Under the pieces are notes generated by a model that was given only the letters and a program-made list of their open reading frames with translations, had not been told where the DNA came from and made no database searches. Shown here in pieces: positions 1-7,298 of a DNA stretch of 25,257 nucleotides; position 1 is the stretch's first letter, and every line of letters starts with the position of its first letter. Made by a program: the position numbers and the translations under genes. The DNA is from Flavobacteriales bacterium UBA7430 (GTDB taxonomy: Bacteria > Bacteroidota > Bacteroidia > Flavobacteriales > UBA7430), in the NCBI GenBank assembly GCA_002478765.1, contig DLQO01000053.1, forward strand, positions 1 through 25,257, written 5' to 3'.

Positions 1-224
1 ATTACACTTGGCCAGATGTTAGTGATGCTCGTGTAGAGATGACACCAACGGTACCGGCTTGGGCATTTGAAATGGAAGCAGAATTACATCCGAACGATAT
101 CAGATCACTTGTTAAAGTTGTGAATATGTTAGGTCAGGAAGTAAATGCGAAAGATCAGTTCTCAGGTGAAGTTTTACTACACTTGTATAACGATGGAACC
201 GTAGAGAAGAAAATTGTAAAATAA
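1..224 (+). CDS. C-terminal end of a probable T9SS-secreted protein (5' end outside window)
   Basis: The reading frame is open from the window edge (first full codon at base 3) to a TAA stop at 222-224, so only about 73 C-terminal residues are visible. The last 35 residues, around VVNMLGQEV then YNDGTVEKKIVK, resemble the type A C-terminal sorting domain used by the Bacteroidota type IX secretion system: a short beta-rich tail with an LGQEV-like strand and a basic ending. By family knowledge such a tail is cleaved after outer-membrane export. The rest of the protein, and so its function, cannot be seen. An ATG at 39 lies inside the frame but is probably internal, because coding sense continues upstream of it. 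Confidence 0.6.
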   Translation, partial: YTWPDVSDARVEMTPTVPAWAFEMEAELHPNDIRSLVKVVNMLGQEVNAKDQFSGEVLLHLYNDGTVEKKIVK

Positions 225-245
225 TCTTACTCTATCACAGATAAT

Positions 246-275
246 AAAAGCCACCCGAAAGGGTGGCTTTTTTTG
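246..275 (+). terminator. Rho-independent terminator
   Basis: An 11-bp perfect stem (AAAAGCCACCC at 246-256 with GGGTGGCTTTT at 261-271) closes a GAAA tetraloop and runs directly into a T tract ending at 274. It lies 22 bases after the stop of the T9SS-tail gene and ends transcription of that gene. This is the clearest intrinsic terminator in the window. Confidence 0.95.
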
Positions 276-291
276 TTTGTGTTTGAAATGA

Positions 292-321
292 TTGCGTCTT
301 TGAGGCAGATTGTTATCTTTG
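292..321 (+). promoter_or_regulatory. Bacteroidota-type promoter for the DUF4199/glycosyltransferase operon
   Basis: TTG at 292-294 and TATCTTTG at 314-321 are separated by 19 bases. This fits the Bacteroidota primary sigma-factor consensus (TTG near -33, TAnnTTTG near -7). It lies after the terminator at 246-275 and leaves only a very short leader before the ATG at 341. Confidence 0.75.
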
Positions 322-340
322 TTTTCATAAAATATAAAAT

Positions 341-877
341 ATGTCAGAACAATTAAAGCAACACATCTTCAAGAACGGTTTAAATATGGGTCTCCTTCTC
401 ATCGGTATTACGATGTTTTCATACCTTGGAGGTGCTGAGATGCAAACCAACTACATCGTTTCTTTTGGTACGCTTATTTTAATGGTTGTTTTCCCCATTT
501 ATTACACCCGGGTTTACAGATCCTCCAACGAGGGTTATATTTCATTTAGAGAAGCTTTTACTTCCTGTACGGGAATATTGGTAGCTGCTGGTTTTTTGAA
601 TGTGTTTTGCAACATTTTGATTTACAATTTTATTGACCCTCAGTACGCTATTGATGTTGTGGAAGCGATCGTAGAAAAAACTGCGACACAACTACAATCT
701 GGTGGCGTTGATGAAGCGACCATTGAGCGTATGATTGTTGACATCGAACAAAACGCAGACTTCAGTCCGATGACCTTATTTAAAGGCTATATTTTTTCCA
801 TTGTTTTCTACACCGTTTTCGGCCTTATTGTAGCTGCTTTTACCAAAAAAGAAAAACCAGAATTTATTGAAGAATAA
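341..877 (+). CDS. DUF4199 domain membrane protein
   Basis: A 178-residue integral membrane protein with four predicted membrane segments at roughly residues 13-30, 37-55, 73-97 and 146-168. A polar, probably non-membrane stretch (about 99-143) separates the third and fourth. The YRSSNEGYISFREAF segment after the second helix and the overall layout match DUF4199, a family of unknown function almost confined to Bacteroidota. It is the first gene after its own promoter and abuts a DPM1-like glycosyltransferase, a neighbourhood I recall as common for this family. A role in envelope glycan or lipid handling is inference from context only. No catalytic motif is visible. Confidence 0.85.
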   Translation: MSEQLKQHIFKNGLNMGLLLIGITMFSYLGGAEMQTNYIVSFGTLILMVVFPIYYTRVYRSSNEGYISFREAFTSCTGILVAAGFLNVFCNILIYNFIDPQYAIDVVEAIVEKTATQLQSGGVDEATIERMIVDIEQNADFSPMTLFKGYIFSIVFYTVFGLIVAAFTKKEKPEFIEE

Positions 878-878
878 C

Positions 879-1829
879 GTGGACAAACAACTCTCTATAT
901 GCGTCCCTCTGTTTAATGAGGCCGAATCTCTTCCCGAATTACATGCTTGGATCCGTAAAGTCATGGAGGAGCATAACTTTTCTTACGAGATTATATTCGT
1001 GGATGATGGAAGTACGGATAACTCTTGGCAGATTATTGATGATTTAGCTAAAAAAGATACGGCAGTTAAAGCCATAAAATTTCGCAGAAATTACGGAAAG
1101 TCTGCCGGACTTTATGTGGCTTTTGAAGCGGCACAAGGAGATGTGATCATCACTATGGATGCAGACTTGCAAGACAGCCCCGAGGAAATACCAGAGCTTT
1201 ACAGCATGATCAAAAAGGACGGTTACCATTTGGTTTCGGGTTACAAAGAAAAAAGATACGATCCTTTGTCTAAAACCATCCCAACCAAATTGTTCAACTG
1301 GGCCACGCGCAAAATGTCCGGCATCGAGCTGAAGGATTTCAATTGTGGATTAAAAGCATACGACCATAAAGTGGTAAAGACCATTGAAGTATACGGTGAA
1401 ATGCACCGATACATTCCTGTACTGGCTAAATGGGCCGGTTTCGATAAGATTGGTCAAAAGGTCGTACAGCATCAAGAGCGAAAATACGGGGTCACGAAAT
1501 TTGGAATGGAACGCTTTATCAATGGTTTTCTGGACCTTTTTACCGTGATGTTTATTTCAAAATTCCGAAAGAAACCGATGCACTTGTTTGGTTTCTTTGG
1601 CGTACTTTACTTCATTGTCGGTTTGGGTATAGCGACTTATTTAGCCTATGCCAAACTCATGTGGCAAGCCTACAACATGACCGATCGTCCTTTGTTTTAT
1701 TTTGGCATTCTTGCCATGATTATTGGAGCACAGTTGTTTTTAACCGGCTTTATAGCCGAATTGATTGCGCGGTCGAATTCCGAACGCAATCATTACATCA
1801 TTGAAGACCGATTGAATAAAGATTCTTGA
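879..1829 (+). CDS. Family 2 glycosyltransferase, DPM1/GtrB-like, membrane anchored
   Basis: GT-A fold glycosyltransferase that probably moves a sugar from a nucleotide donor to a polyprenyl-phosphate carrier at the inner face of the membrane. Visible motifs, in order, are VPLFNEAESLPEL at the N-terminus, DDGSTDNSW (nucleotide binding), FRRNYGKSAGL and the metal-binding DADLQDSPEEIP. The C-terminus has two hydrophobic helices (around MHLFGFFGVLYFIVGLG and LAMIIGAQLFLTGFIAEL), as in GtrB/YkcC-type enzymes. I chose GTG at 879, one base after the previous stop, because the conserved N-terminal strand begins almost at once. An in-frame TTG at 867 would overlap the upstream gene by 11 bases and is the alternative. 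The sugar and acceptor cannot be read from sequence. Confidence 0.88.
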   Translation: MDKQLSICVPLFNEAESLPELHAWIRKVMEEHNFSYEIIFVDDGSTDNSWQIIDDLAKKDTAVKAIKFRRNYGKSAGLYVAFEAAQGDVIITMDADLQDSPEEIPELYSMIKKDGYHLVSGYKEKRYDPLSKTIPTKLFNWATRKMSGIELKDFNCGLKAYDHKVVKTIEVYGEMHRYIPVLAKWAGFDKIGQKVVQHQERKYGVTKFGMERFINGFLDLFTVMFISKFRKKPMHLFGFFGVLYFIVGLGIATYLAYAKLMWQAYNMTDRPLFYFGILAMIIGAQLFLTGFIAELIARSNSERNHYIIEDRLNKDS

Positions 1830-2947
1830 AAGGAAAGAAAATCATAATTATGGGTCCCGCTTATCCGCTTCGAGGCGGCATAGCTGACAGCAACCACGCT
1901 TTAGGTTTGGCACTAAAGAAATTGGGACATGAAGTGGTGATGCTTTCCTTCTCTTTGCAATACCCCAGCATCTTATTTCCCGGAAAAACACAATACGAAC
2001 GTACCGCTTCATCACCGGATTTAGAGATTCACTCAAGGATCAATTCCATCAATCCGATTTCCTGGATTAAGACGGCGCTGTGGCTGAAAAATGAAAAACC
2101 AGCATTGGTCATAACACGGTTTTGGATTCCTTTTATGGGCTTGGCATTTGGATCTATATTGAGACTTTCAGGCTTGAGAAAAACCTCAAAACTTATGGCA
2201 TTGTGTGATAACGTCATCCCGCACGAAAAGAGATTTGGAGATGCGATGCTGAGCCGGTTTTTTTTAAAAGTAAATCACCAATTTTTAGTGATGTCGAAGT
2301 CGGTTGGCAAAGATGTTTCGAAGTTCGTGAGTAACCCTGTGGTTGATTACCACCCTCACCCTGTATACGATCAGTTTGGTTTGCTTTTGGACAAGCAAAA
2401 GGCCCGGGTTAAACTAGGTTTGGATGCTTCTAAAAAATACCTACTCTTTTTTGGGTTCATCAGAACGTACAAAGGCTTGGATTTATTAATCGAAGCTTTG
2501 TCATATACTCCGCAGGATGTTCATTTGATGGTTGCAGGTGAGTTTTATGAAGACGCTGACACGTATCATGCACAAATTGCAGATATGAATCTAGAGGATC
2601 GGGTACATTTTTACCCAGACTTTATTCCACAAGATCAAGTGAATGTTTACTTTTCGGCTTCAGATATGGTTGTTCAGCCCTACCGAACAGCTACGCAGAG
2701 TGGTGTAGCGCAAATTGCCTATCACTTTAATAAGCCCATTTTGGTGACTAATGTAGGGGGCTTGGCAGAAATTGTTCCTCATAAAAAAGTAGGGTATGTG
2801 GTTGATGTTTCACCAAGAGCTATTTCAAATGCCATACATGATTTTTATCATGAAAATCGAGAAGCTTTTTTTGTTGAGAATGTTGCAGAGGAAAAGAAAA
2901 AGTATTCTTGGTCAAATATGGCAAGGAAAATCATGAAACATTCCTAA
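1826..2947 (+). CDS. Family 4-type glycosyltransferase (GT-B fold)
   Basis: 373-residue GT-B glycosyltransferase. The N-terminal acceptor domain opens with IIIMGPAYPLRGGIADSN, a strand plus glycine-rich loop. The C-terminal donor domain holds LLFFGFIRTYKGLDLLIEAL, the SDMVVQPYRTATQSGVAQ segment and PILVTNVGGLAEIV, where the nucleotide sugar normally sits. Translation appears to start at TTG 1826, which overlaps the GT2 stop as TTGA. The first ATG (1850) would cut the first beta strand, so TTG is preferred. Tight coupling to the GT2 gene suggests that both act on the same glycan or glycolipid. The cytoplasmic location (no signal peptide) is read from sequence; the product glycan is unknown. 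Confidence 0.88.
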   Translation: MKGKKIIIMGPAYPLRGGIADSNHALGLALKKLGHEVVMLSFSLQYPSILFPGKTQYERTASSPDLEIHSRINSINPISWIKTALWLKNEKPALVITRFWIPFMGLAFGSILRLSGLRKTSKLMALCDNVIPHEKRFGDAMLSRFFLKVNHQFLVMSKSVGKDVSKFVSNPVVDYHPHPVYDQFGLLLDKQKARVKLGLDASKKYLLFFGFIRTYKGLDLLIEALSYTPQDVHLMVAGEFYEDADTYHAQIADMNLEDRVHFYPDFIPQDQVNVYFSASDMVVQPYRTATQSGVAQIAYHFNKPILVTNVGGLAEIVPHKKVGYVVDVSPRAISNAIHDFYHENREAFFVENVAEEKKKYSWSNMARKIMKHS

Positions 2948-2969
2948 AGGTATGTACATGCGATAACAC

Positions 2970-3006
2970 TTCTGTTTTGCTTACTAAAACAGAATGACTA
3001 TTTTTA
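2970..3006 (+). terminator. Possible weak terminator after the glycosyltransferase operon
   Basis: A 9-bp perfect inverted repeat, TTCTGTTTT at 2970-2978 and AAAACAGAA at 2986-2994, has a 7-base loop. Five Ts follow at 3001-3005, separated from the stem by six bases. The stem is AT-rich and the T tract displaced, so termination would be weak. It lies between the GT4 stop and the next start. Confidence 0.4.
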
Positions 3007-3024
3007 GTTGATTAAATTATTTCT

Positions 3025-3750
3025 ATGAAAAAAATAGGTACACTCCTCATCTTATTGAGCTCGTATGTTTTAGTGGCTCAAAATACAACGGATACAAACG
3101 GTTTGAGACAAGGCATTTGGTCTAAGAACTATCCATGGGGCGCTTTGCGCTATGAAGGTGCTTTTGAAGACGGTAAAGAAGTTGGTGTTTTTCGTTTCTA
3201 CGATCAGAACGGTAAAGTGATTTCTACGAGGAACTATCAAACTCCTGGAGGCATATCTGATGCGGTGATGTTTATGCCCAACGGCAATGTAGAAGGACTG
3301 GGTCAGTTCAATGGAAAAAAGAAAATAGGACAGTGGAAGTATTTCAGCACACGCGGATACTTAGTTTCTACCGATGGGTATGTAGACGGTTTGAAAGAAG
3401 GAGATGAGCGCATGTTTTACGCAGACAGTTCTTTGGCCGAACTTCTCCAATGGAAGGCTGGTAATAAACAAGGTGAATGGGTGAAATATGGGACTACTGG
3501 AAAGGTTTTGTTGAAAGCTTATTATGTTTTGGATCAACTTCACGGTCCTTACAAAAGTTATTACCCGTCTGCAAAAAAGAAAGTCGAAGGAGCCTACAAA
3601 AAGGGGCTTAAGCACGGTAAATGGTTTTATTATTCGGAGAAAGGAATCCAAATGAAAATGGAAGTATTTGAATATGGAGACCTTTACAAGACCGTGTTGA
3701 GAGAAGGAGATAAACTTACGACGATCAATCATCGTGAAAGCAAGGATTAA
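3025..3750 (+). CDS. Secreted YwqK/MORN-repeat-like protein
   Basis: 241 residues with a clear signal peptide (MKKIGTLLILLSSYVLVAQ). The mature part is a chain of short beta-hairpin repeats of the type G-x-W-x-Y/F-Y...G-K-x-x...Y-x-x-G (for example KKIGQWKYFSTRGY, NKQGEWVKYGTTGKV, LKHGKWFYYSEKGI). These are the MORN-2 type repeats of the YwqK family. Databases often label such proteins toxin-antitoxin system YwqK family antitoxin, but no toxin gene lies nearby and the protein is predicted to be exported, so that label should not be taken as a function. It seems a stand-alone gene between two operons. The role is unknown; the repeat surface suggests binding. Confidence 0.8.
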   Translation: MKKIGTLLILLSSYVLVAQNTTDTNGLRQGIWSKNYPWGALRYEGAFEDGKEVGVFRFYDQNGKVISTRNYQTPGGISDAVMFMPNGNVEGLGQFNGKKKIGQWKYFSTRGYLVSTDGYVDGLKEGDERMFYADSSLAELLQWKAGNKQGEWVKYGTTGKVLLKAYYVLDQLHGPYKSYYPSAKKKVEGAYKKGLKHGKWFYYSEKGIQMKMEVFEYGDLYKTVLREGDKLTTINHRESKD

Positions 3751-3822
3751 ATGGTTTAAATTTCTGAAATCCAGAATTATAATTTGATTTACCTAAAGTG
3801 GAACTTAAATAAGAGTTTGGGC

Positions 3823-4779
3823 TTGAAAAGAAAGACATTCGACAACAGGATAACCGCATTGTTTGGGGTGAAACATCCGCTTATTCAGGCGGGTATGGTT
3901 TGGTGTAGTGGTTGGGAATTGGCCTCAGCCGTAAGTCATGCAGGAGGCTTGGGAATTATCGGAGCAGGCTCCATGTACCCCGATGTGTTGAGAACGCAAA
4001 TACAGAAATGTAAAAAGGCGACCGACAAACCTTTCGCCGTAAACTTGCCACTTCTTTATCCAAGCATAGAAGCTCATGTAAACATCCTCATCGAGGAAAA
4101 TGTACCGATTGTTTTTACTTCTGCCGGCAGCCCAAAAAAATGGACATCCACGTTTAAAAAACACGGAATTAAAGTCGTTCATGTAGTTTCAAACGTTTTA
4201 TTCGCTCAAAAGTCCGAGTCTGCTGGAGTTGACGCTGTGGTTGCTGAAGGATTTGAGGCAGGAGGTCATAATGGAAGAGAGGAGACCACCACAATGTGTT
4301 TGGTCCCCCTGATTACAGAAGCTGTAAAAATACCGGTTATTGCTGCTGGAGGGATCGCTTGTGGGAAAAGCATGGCCGCTGCCTTTGCCCTGGGAGCCGA
4401 GGCTGTTCAAGTCGGTTCTAGATTTGTTGCGACACCTGAGTCTTCGGCTCATCTTGCGTTTAAGAAAGCAATAGTTAACGCAAAAGAGGGCTCTACAGAG
4501 CTCACTTTAAAAGAGCTTACACCCGTTCGCTTGCTGAAGAATAAGTTTTACAATGACATTCAAACGGCTTATGCCCGTCTGGCTACGTCTGATGATTTAA
4601 AATCACTTTTGGGGAGAGCACGAGCCAAAAAGGGTATGTTTGAAGGAGATATGAACGAGGGCGAGCTCGAAATTGGCCAAGTTTCTTCTTCGATTCAAGA
4701 AATTAAGCCTGCTCATGAAATCGTTAAAGAAATTATGGAAGATTTTCACAAAACGATATCTAAACTTCAAAGGATCTAA
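3823..4779 (+). CDS. Nitronate monooxygenase / FabK-like FMN oxidoreductase
   Basis: A TIM-barrel flavoprotein of the 2-nitropropane dioxygenase family. Visible landmarks are HPLIQAGMVW at the N-terminus, SNAGGLG-like VSHAGGLGIIGAG, AVNLPLL, FTSAGSPK, the AEGFEAGGHNGREE segment holding the presumed catalytic histidine, IPVIAAGGIACG and ALGAEAVQVGSRFVAT (FMN phosphate binding). The family oxidises nitronates; the related FabK reduces enoyl-ACP in fatty-acid synthesis, and sequence alone does not decide between them. No ATG exists before the conserved core. I prefer TTG 3823 (318 aa) because the family usually begins just before the RITxLF motif; TTG 3784 is the other candidate and overlaps a TATAATTTG promoter-like string (3778-3786). 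It is first in a run with a transporter and two peptidase genes. Confidence 0.85.
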   Translation: MKRKTFDNRITALFGVKHPLIQAGMVWCSGWELASAVSHAGGLGIIGAGSMYPDVLRTQIQKCKKATDKPFAVNLPLLYPSIEAHVNILIEENVPIVFTSAGSPKKWTSTFKKHGIKVVHVVSNVLFAQKSESAGVDAVVAEGFEAGGHNGREETTTMCLVPLITEAVKIPVIAAGGIACGKSMAAAFALGAEAVQVGSRFVATPESSAHLAFKKAIVNAKEGSTELTLKELTPVRLLKNKFYNDIQTAYARLATSDDLKSLLGRARAKKGMFEGDMNEGELEIGQVSSSIQEIKPAHEIVKEIMEDFHKTISKLQRI

Positions 4780-4801
4780 TAATTACTCAACACCCACATC
4801 A

Positions 4802-6055
4802 ATGTTTACAAAGAGATTTTTAAAAACGCTGGGACCTGGAATCTTATTTGCGACAACGGCAATCGGTGTATCCCACCTTGTTCAATCGACAAGAGCAGGT
4901 GCGGAATACGGCTTTGCTTTAATTGGTTTTGCTTTGATGGCGAATGTCTTAAAATACCCTTTTTTTGAGTTTGGGTCACGTTATGCAAATGCGACCGGTA
5001 ATAGTTTGATTTATGGATACCGCAAGTTGGGTAAAAGCATGCTTGTTTTATACCTGTTGATCACGCTAATTTCAATGTTTACCGTTGCTGCAGCCGTAAC
5101 CTATGTTTGTGTTGGTTTGATGATCAACTTGTTTCAGCTTCCATTAAACCCCTCAGAAGCTTCTATTTTATTGATGGCCGTTTGTATGGCTGTACTTCTA
5201 AGTGGTAAGTTTAGTCTGTTGGATGGCTTGATTAAATTAATCGGTTCGGTTTTGTTAATTTCTACGCTCGTGGCTTTCATAATGACGCTCTGGCATGGCC
5301 CCGTGGCAACTTGGGATCAACTGGTGATTCCTCTTGAGCTGGATAAGAAAAATATATTTTTCCTGATCGCACTAATGGGCTGGATGCCTACAGCGGTAGA
5401 CCTTTCTACTTGGAATTCTATATGGACTCTGGAGCGCATCAAACAAACAGATTACTTACCCACGCTTAAAGAAACTTTAAAAGAGTTTAACATTGGATAT
5501 TGGATTACTGCAGGCCTATCCATTTGTTTCATCACATTGGGTGCATTTTTAATTTACGGAACCGAAACAGAGCTGTCCAATAGTTCTGCTGTATTTGCCA
5601 ATCAGGTGGTGGGTATGTTTACCAGTGCCATGGGTGATGGAGCCTATTATTTTATAGCAATTTCTTCATTTTCGGTGATGTTTAGTACGTGTATTACAGT
5701 CTTTGACGGCTACTCTAGAGCGATGTCAGAAACTACAGCATTACTTTTAGGAGCCACGCGTAAAGAATTTAAAACGTATAAAATTTGGCTCACAATTGTT
5801 CTTGTTGGTGGATTTGTGGTCATCAATAATTTTTTAGGAAATTTTAAAGCCTTAGTTGATCTCGCAACCATCATTTCATTTGTCATTGCCCCACTCATCG
5901 CCATTGTCAATTTTAAATTGGTGTTATCAGATGATTTAACGGCTCAAGAAAAGCCGAATTTATTCATGCGCATCTTGTCGATTTTGGGCATTATTTATTT
6001 GTTGAGTTTTACTGTTTTATTTCTAGCACTAAAATTAGATTGGATACATTTGTAG
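4802..6055 (+). CDS. Divergent NRAMP-family transporter lacking the DPGN motif
   Basis: 417-residue polytopic membrane protein, about eleven hydrophobic helices, with the NRAMP opening LKTLGPGILFATTAIG and the family segment RAGAEYGF after helix 1. In characterised Mn/Fe NRAMPs helix 1 carries DPGN and helix 6 MPH, both metal-binding. Here the aligned residues 22-25 read GVSH, and helix 6 reads GWMPTAVDLS (193-202), keeping the methionine but losing the histidine and offering Asp200. It therefore belongs to a remote NRAMP clade whose substrate I cannot name; Mg, another metal or a non-metal are all open. ATG 4802 was chosen because it precedes the conserved FLKTLGPG; an upstream in-frame start at 4673 would lie inside the preceding gene. 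The stop at 6055 is one base from the next ATG. Confidence 0.82.
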   Translation: MFTKRFLKTLGPGILFATTAIGVSHLVQSTRAGAEYGFALIGFALMANVLKYPFFEFGSRYANATGNSLIYGYRKLGKSMLVLYLLITLISMFTVAAAVTYVCVGLMINLFQLPLNPSEASILLMAVCMAVLLSGKFSLLDGLIKLIGSVLLISTLVAFIMTLWHGPVATWDQLVIPLELDKKNIFFLIALMGWMPTAVDLSTWNSIWTLERIKQTDYLPTLKETLKEFNIGYWITAGLSICFITLGAFLIYGTETELSNSSAVFANQVVGMFTSAMGDGAYYFIAISSFSVMFSTCITVFDGYSRAMSETTALLLGATRKEFKTYKIWLTIVLVGGFVVINNFLGNFKALVDLATIISFVIAPLIAIVNFKLVLSDDLTAQEKPNLFMRILSILGIIYLLSFTVLFLALKLDWIHL

Positions 6056-6056
6056 C

Positions 6057-7292
6057 ATGATAAATTTTGAAAGATTTGAATTGAATAATGGCTTAAAAGT
6101 TATTGTTCACCAAGATAAGAGTACCCCCATCGTAGCCTTCAATTTACTTTATGATGTAGGTGCTCGAGATGAAAGTCCGGAGCGTACTGGATTTGCTCAT
6201 TTGTTTGAGCATTTGATGTTTGGGGGTTCGATTAACATCTCCGATTATGACGAGGTGGTTGAGAAAGCAGGGGGTCAGAATAACGCTTTTACTTCTAATG
6301 ATATCACCAATTATTACATCACCTTACCCAAAGAAAATTTGGAGCATGCTTTTCGTTTGGAGTCCGATCGAATGTTGGGTTTGGCTTTTACACCAAAAAG
6401 TCTTGAAGTTCAAAGACAAGTTGTGATAGAAGAGTTCAAACAGAATTATTTGAATCAGCCTTATGGAGACATTCACTTGCTTTTAAGACCACTTGCCTAT
6501 CAAAAGCATCCCTACCAGTGGCCGACGATTGGCAAAGAAGTCTCTCATATTGAAGAGGCAACGATGGAGGAAGTGAAAAACTTCTTTTATAAGCATTATG
6601 CTCCCAATAACGCCATACTTGTTGTTGCAGGTGATGTAGACCTAAATCATGTAAAATTGCTTTCAAAAAAGTGGTTCGGCCCAATACCGTTAAGAGATAC
6701 ACCGAAAAGAGATCTTCCGAAAGAACCACGTCAAGAGGCTGCGCGAACGCTTAAGGTTGAAAGAGATGTGCCGGTTGATGTGATTTATAAAGCTTTTCAT
6801 ATGTGTGCTCGAACGGACATTGATTTTTTTGCTACCGACTTGATCTCCGACATTTTATCACGGGGTAACTCTTCTCGATTGTACAACAGCCTTGTTAAAG
6901 ATCAAAAATTGTTTAGCGATATTGATGCCTTTATCGGAGGGGAATTGGATGAAGGGTTGTTTTATTTTGCGGGTAAACTGACTCCAGGGGTTTCCATGGA
7001 AGATGCGGAAGCAGGAATCGATGCTGAAATCGGGAAACTTAAACTGTTTTTGGTTGATGAAAAAGAACTTCGTAAGGTTAAAAATAAAGCCATATCAGCA
7101 CATAAGTTTTCAGAACTAAATGTATTGAATAAGGCCATTAATTTGGCTACTTCTGAGCTGATGGGTGATGCAAGCCTTGTCAATAAACAAATAGACCTCT
7201 ATGAAGGGGTGACGGCTTCAAAGATTAAGGATGTTGCTCAGGACGTTTTTAGAAAGGCCAATTCCAATACGTTATATTATCATGCCAAATAG
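6057..7292 (+). CDS. M16 family zinc metallopeptidase, catalytic member
   Basis: 411 residues, inverzincin type. The inverted zinc motif HxxEH is present as H48-L-F-E51-H52 in GFAHLFEHLMFGG, and the distal glutamate ligand is E125 or E126 in VQRQVVIEEF. The segment NNAFTSNDITNYYITLP is the usual substrate-edge strand of the family. No signal peptide is seen, so a cytoplasmic location is inferred, unlike some periplasmic M16 pairs. By family precedent it should pair with the following gene to form a clamshell that cuts short peptides. It begins one base after the NRAMP stop and ends six bases before the partner's ATG, so co-translation is likely. Confidence 0.92.
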   Translation: MINFERFELNNGLKVIVHQDKSTPIVAFNLLYDVGARDESPERTGFAHLFEHLMFGGSINISDYDEVVEKAGGQNNAFTSNDITNYYITLPKENLEHAFRLESDRMLGLAFTPKSLEVQRQVVIEEFKQNYLNQPYGDIHLLLRPLAYQKHPYQWPTIGKEVSHIEEATMEEVKNFFYKHYAPNNAILVVAGDVDLNHVKLLSKKWFGPIPLRDTPKRDLPKEPRQEAARTLKVERDVPVDVIYKAFHMCARTDIDFFATDLISDILSRGNSSRLYNSLVKDQKLFSDIDAFIGGELDEGLFYFAGKLTPGVSMEDAEAGIDAEIGKLKLFLVDEKELRKVKNKAISAHKFSELNVLNKAINLATSELMGDASLVNKQIDLYEGVTASKIKDVAQDVFRKANSNTLYYHAK

Positions 7293-7298
7293 AAGGAA

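Noticed and set aside
2970..2994. Inverted repeat considered as an attachment site or transposon end
   Set aside because: No integrase, transposase or target duplication is present nearby; a weak terminator is the simpler reading.
3361..3732. Long antisense open frame opposite the YwqK-like gene
   Set aside because: It lies wholly inside a well-supported gene, has no family resemblance and a composition typical of a reverse-frame shadow.
3025..3750. Toxin-antitoxin system, from the usual database label of YwqK-like proteins
   Set aside because: The protein has a signal peptide and no toxin-like gene lies on either side.
4673..4801. Upstream extension of the NRAMP-like gene
   Set aside because: The extra residues lie inside the preceding oxidoreductase gene in another frame, and the conserved family start is right after ATG 4802.
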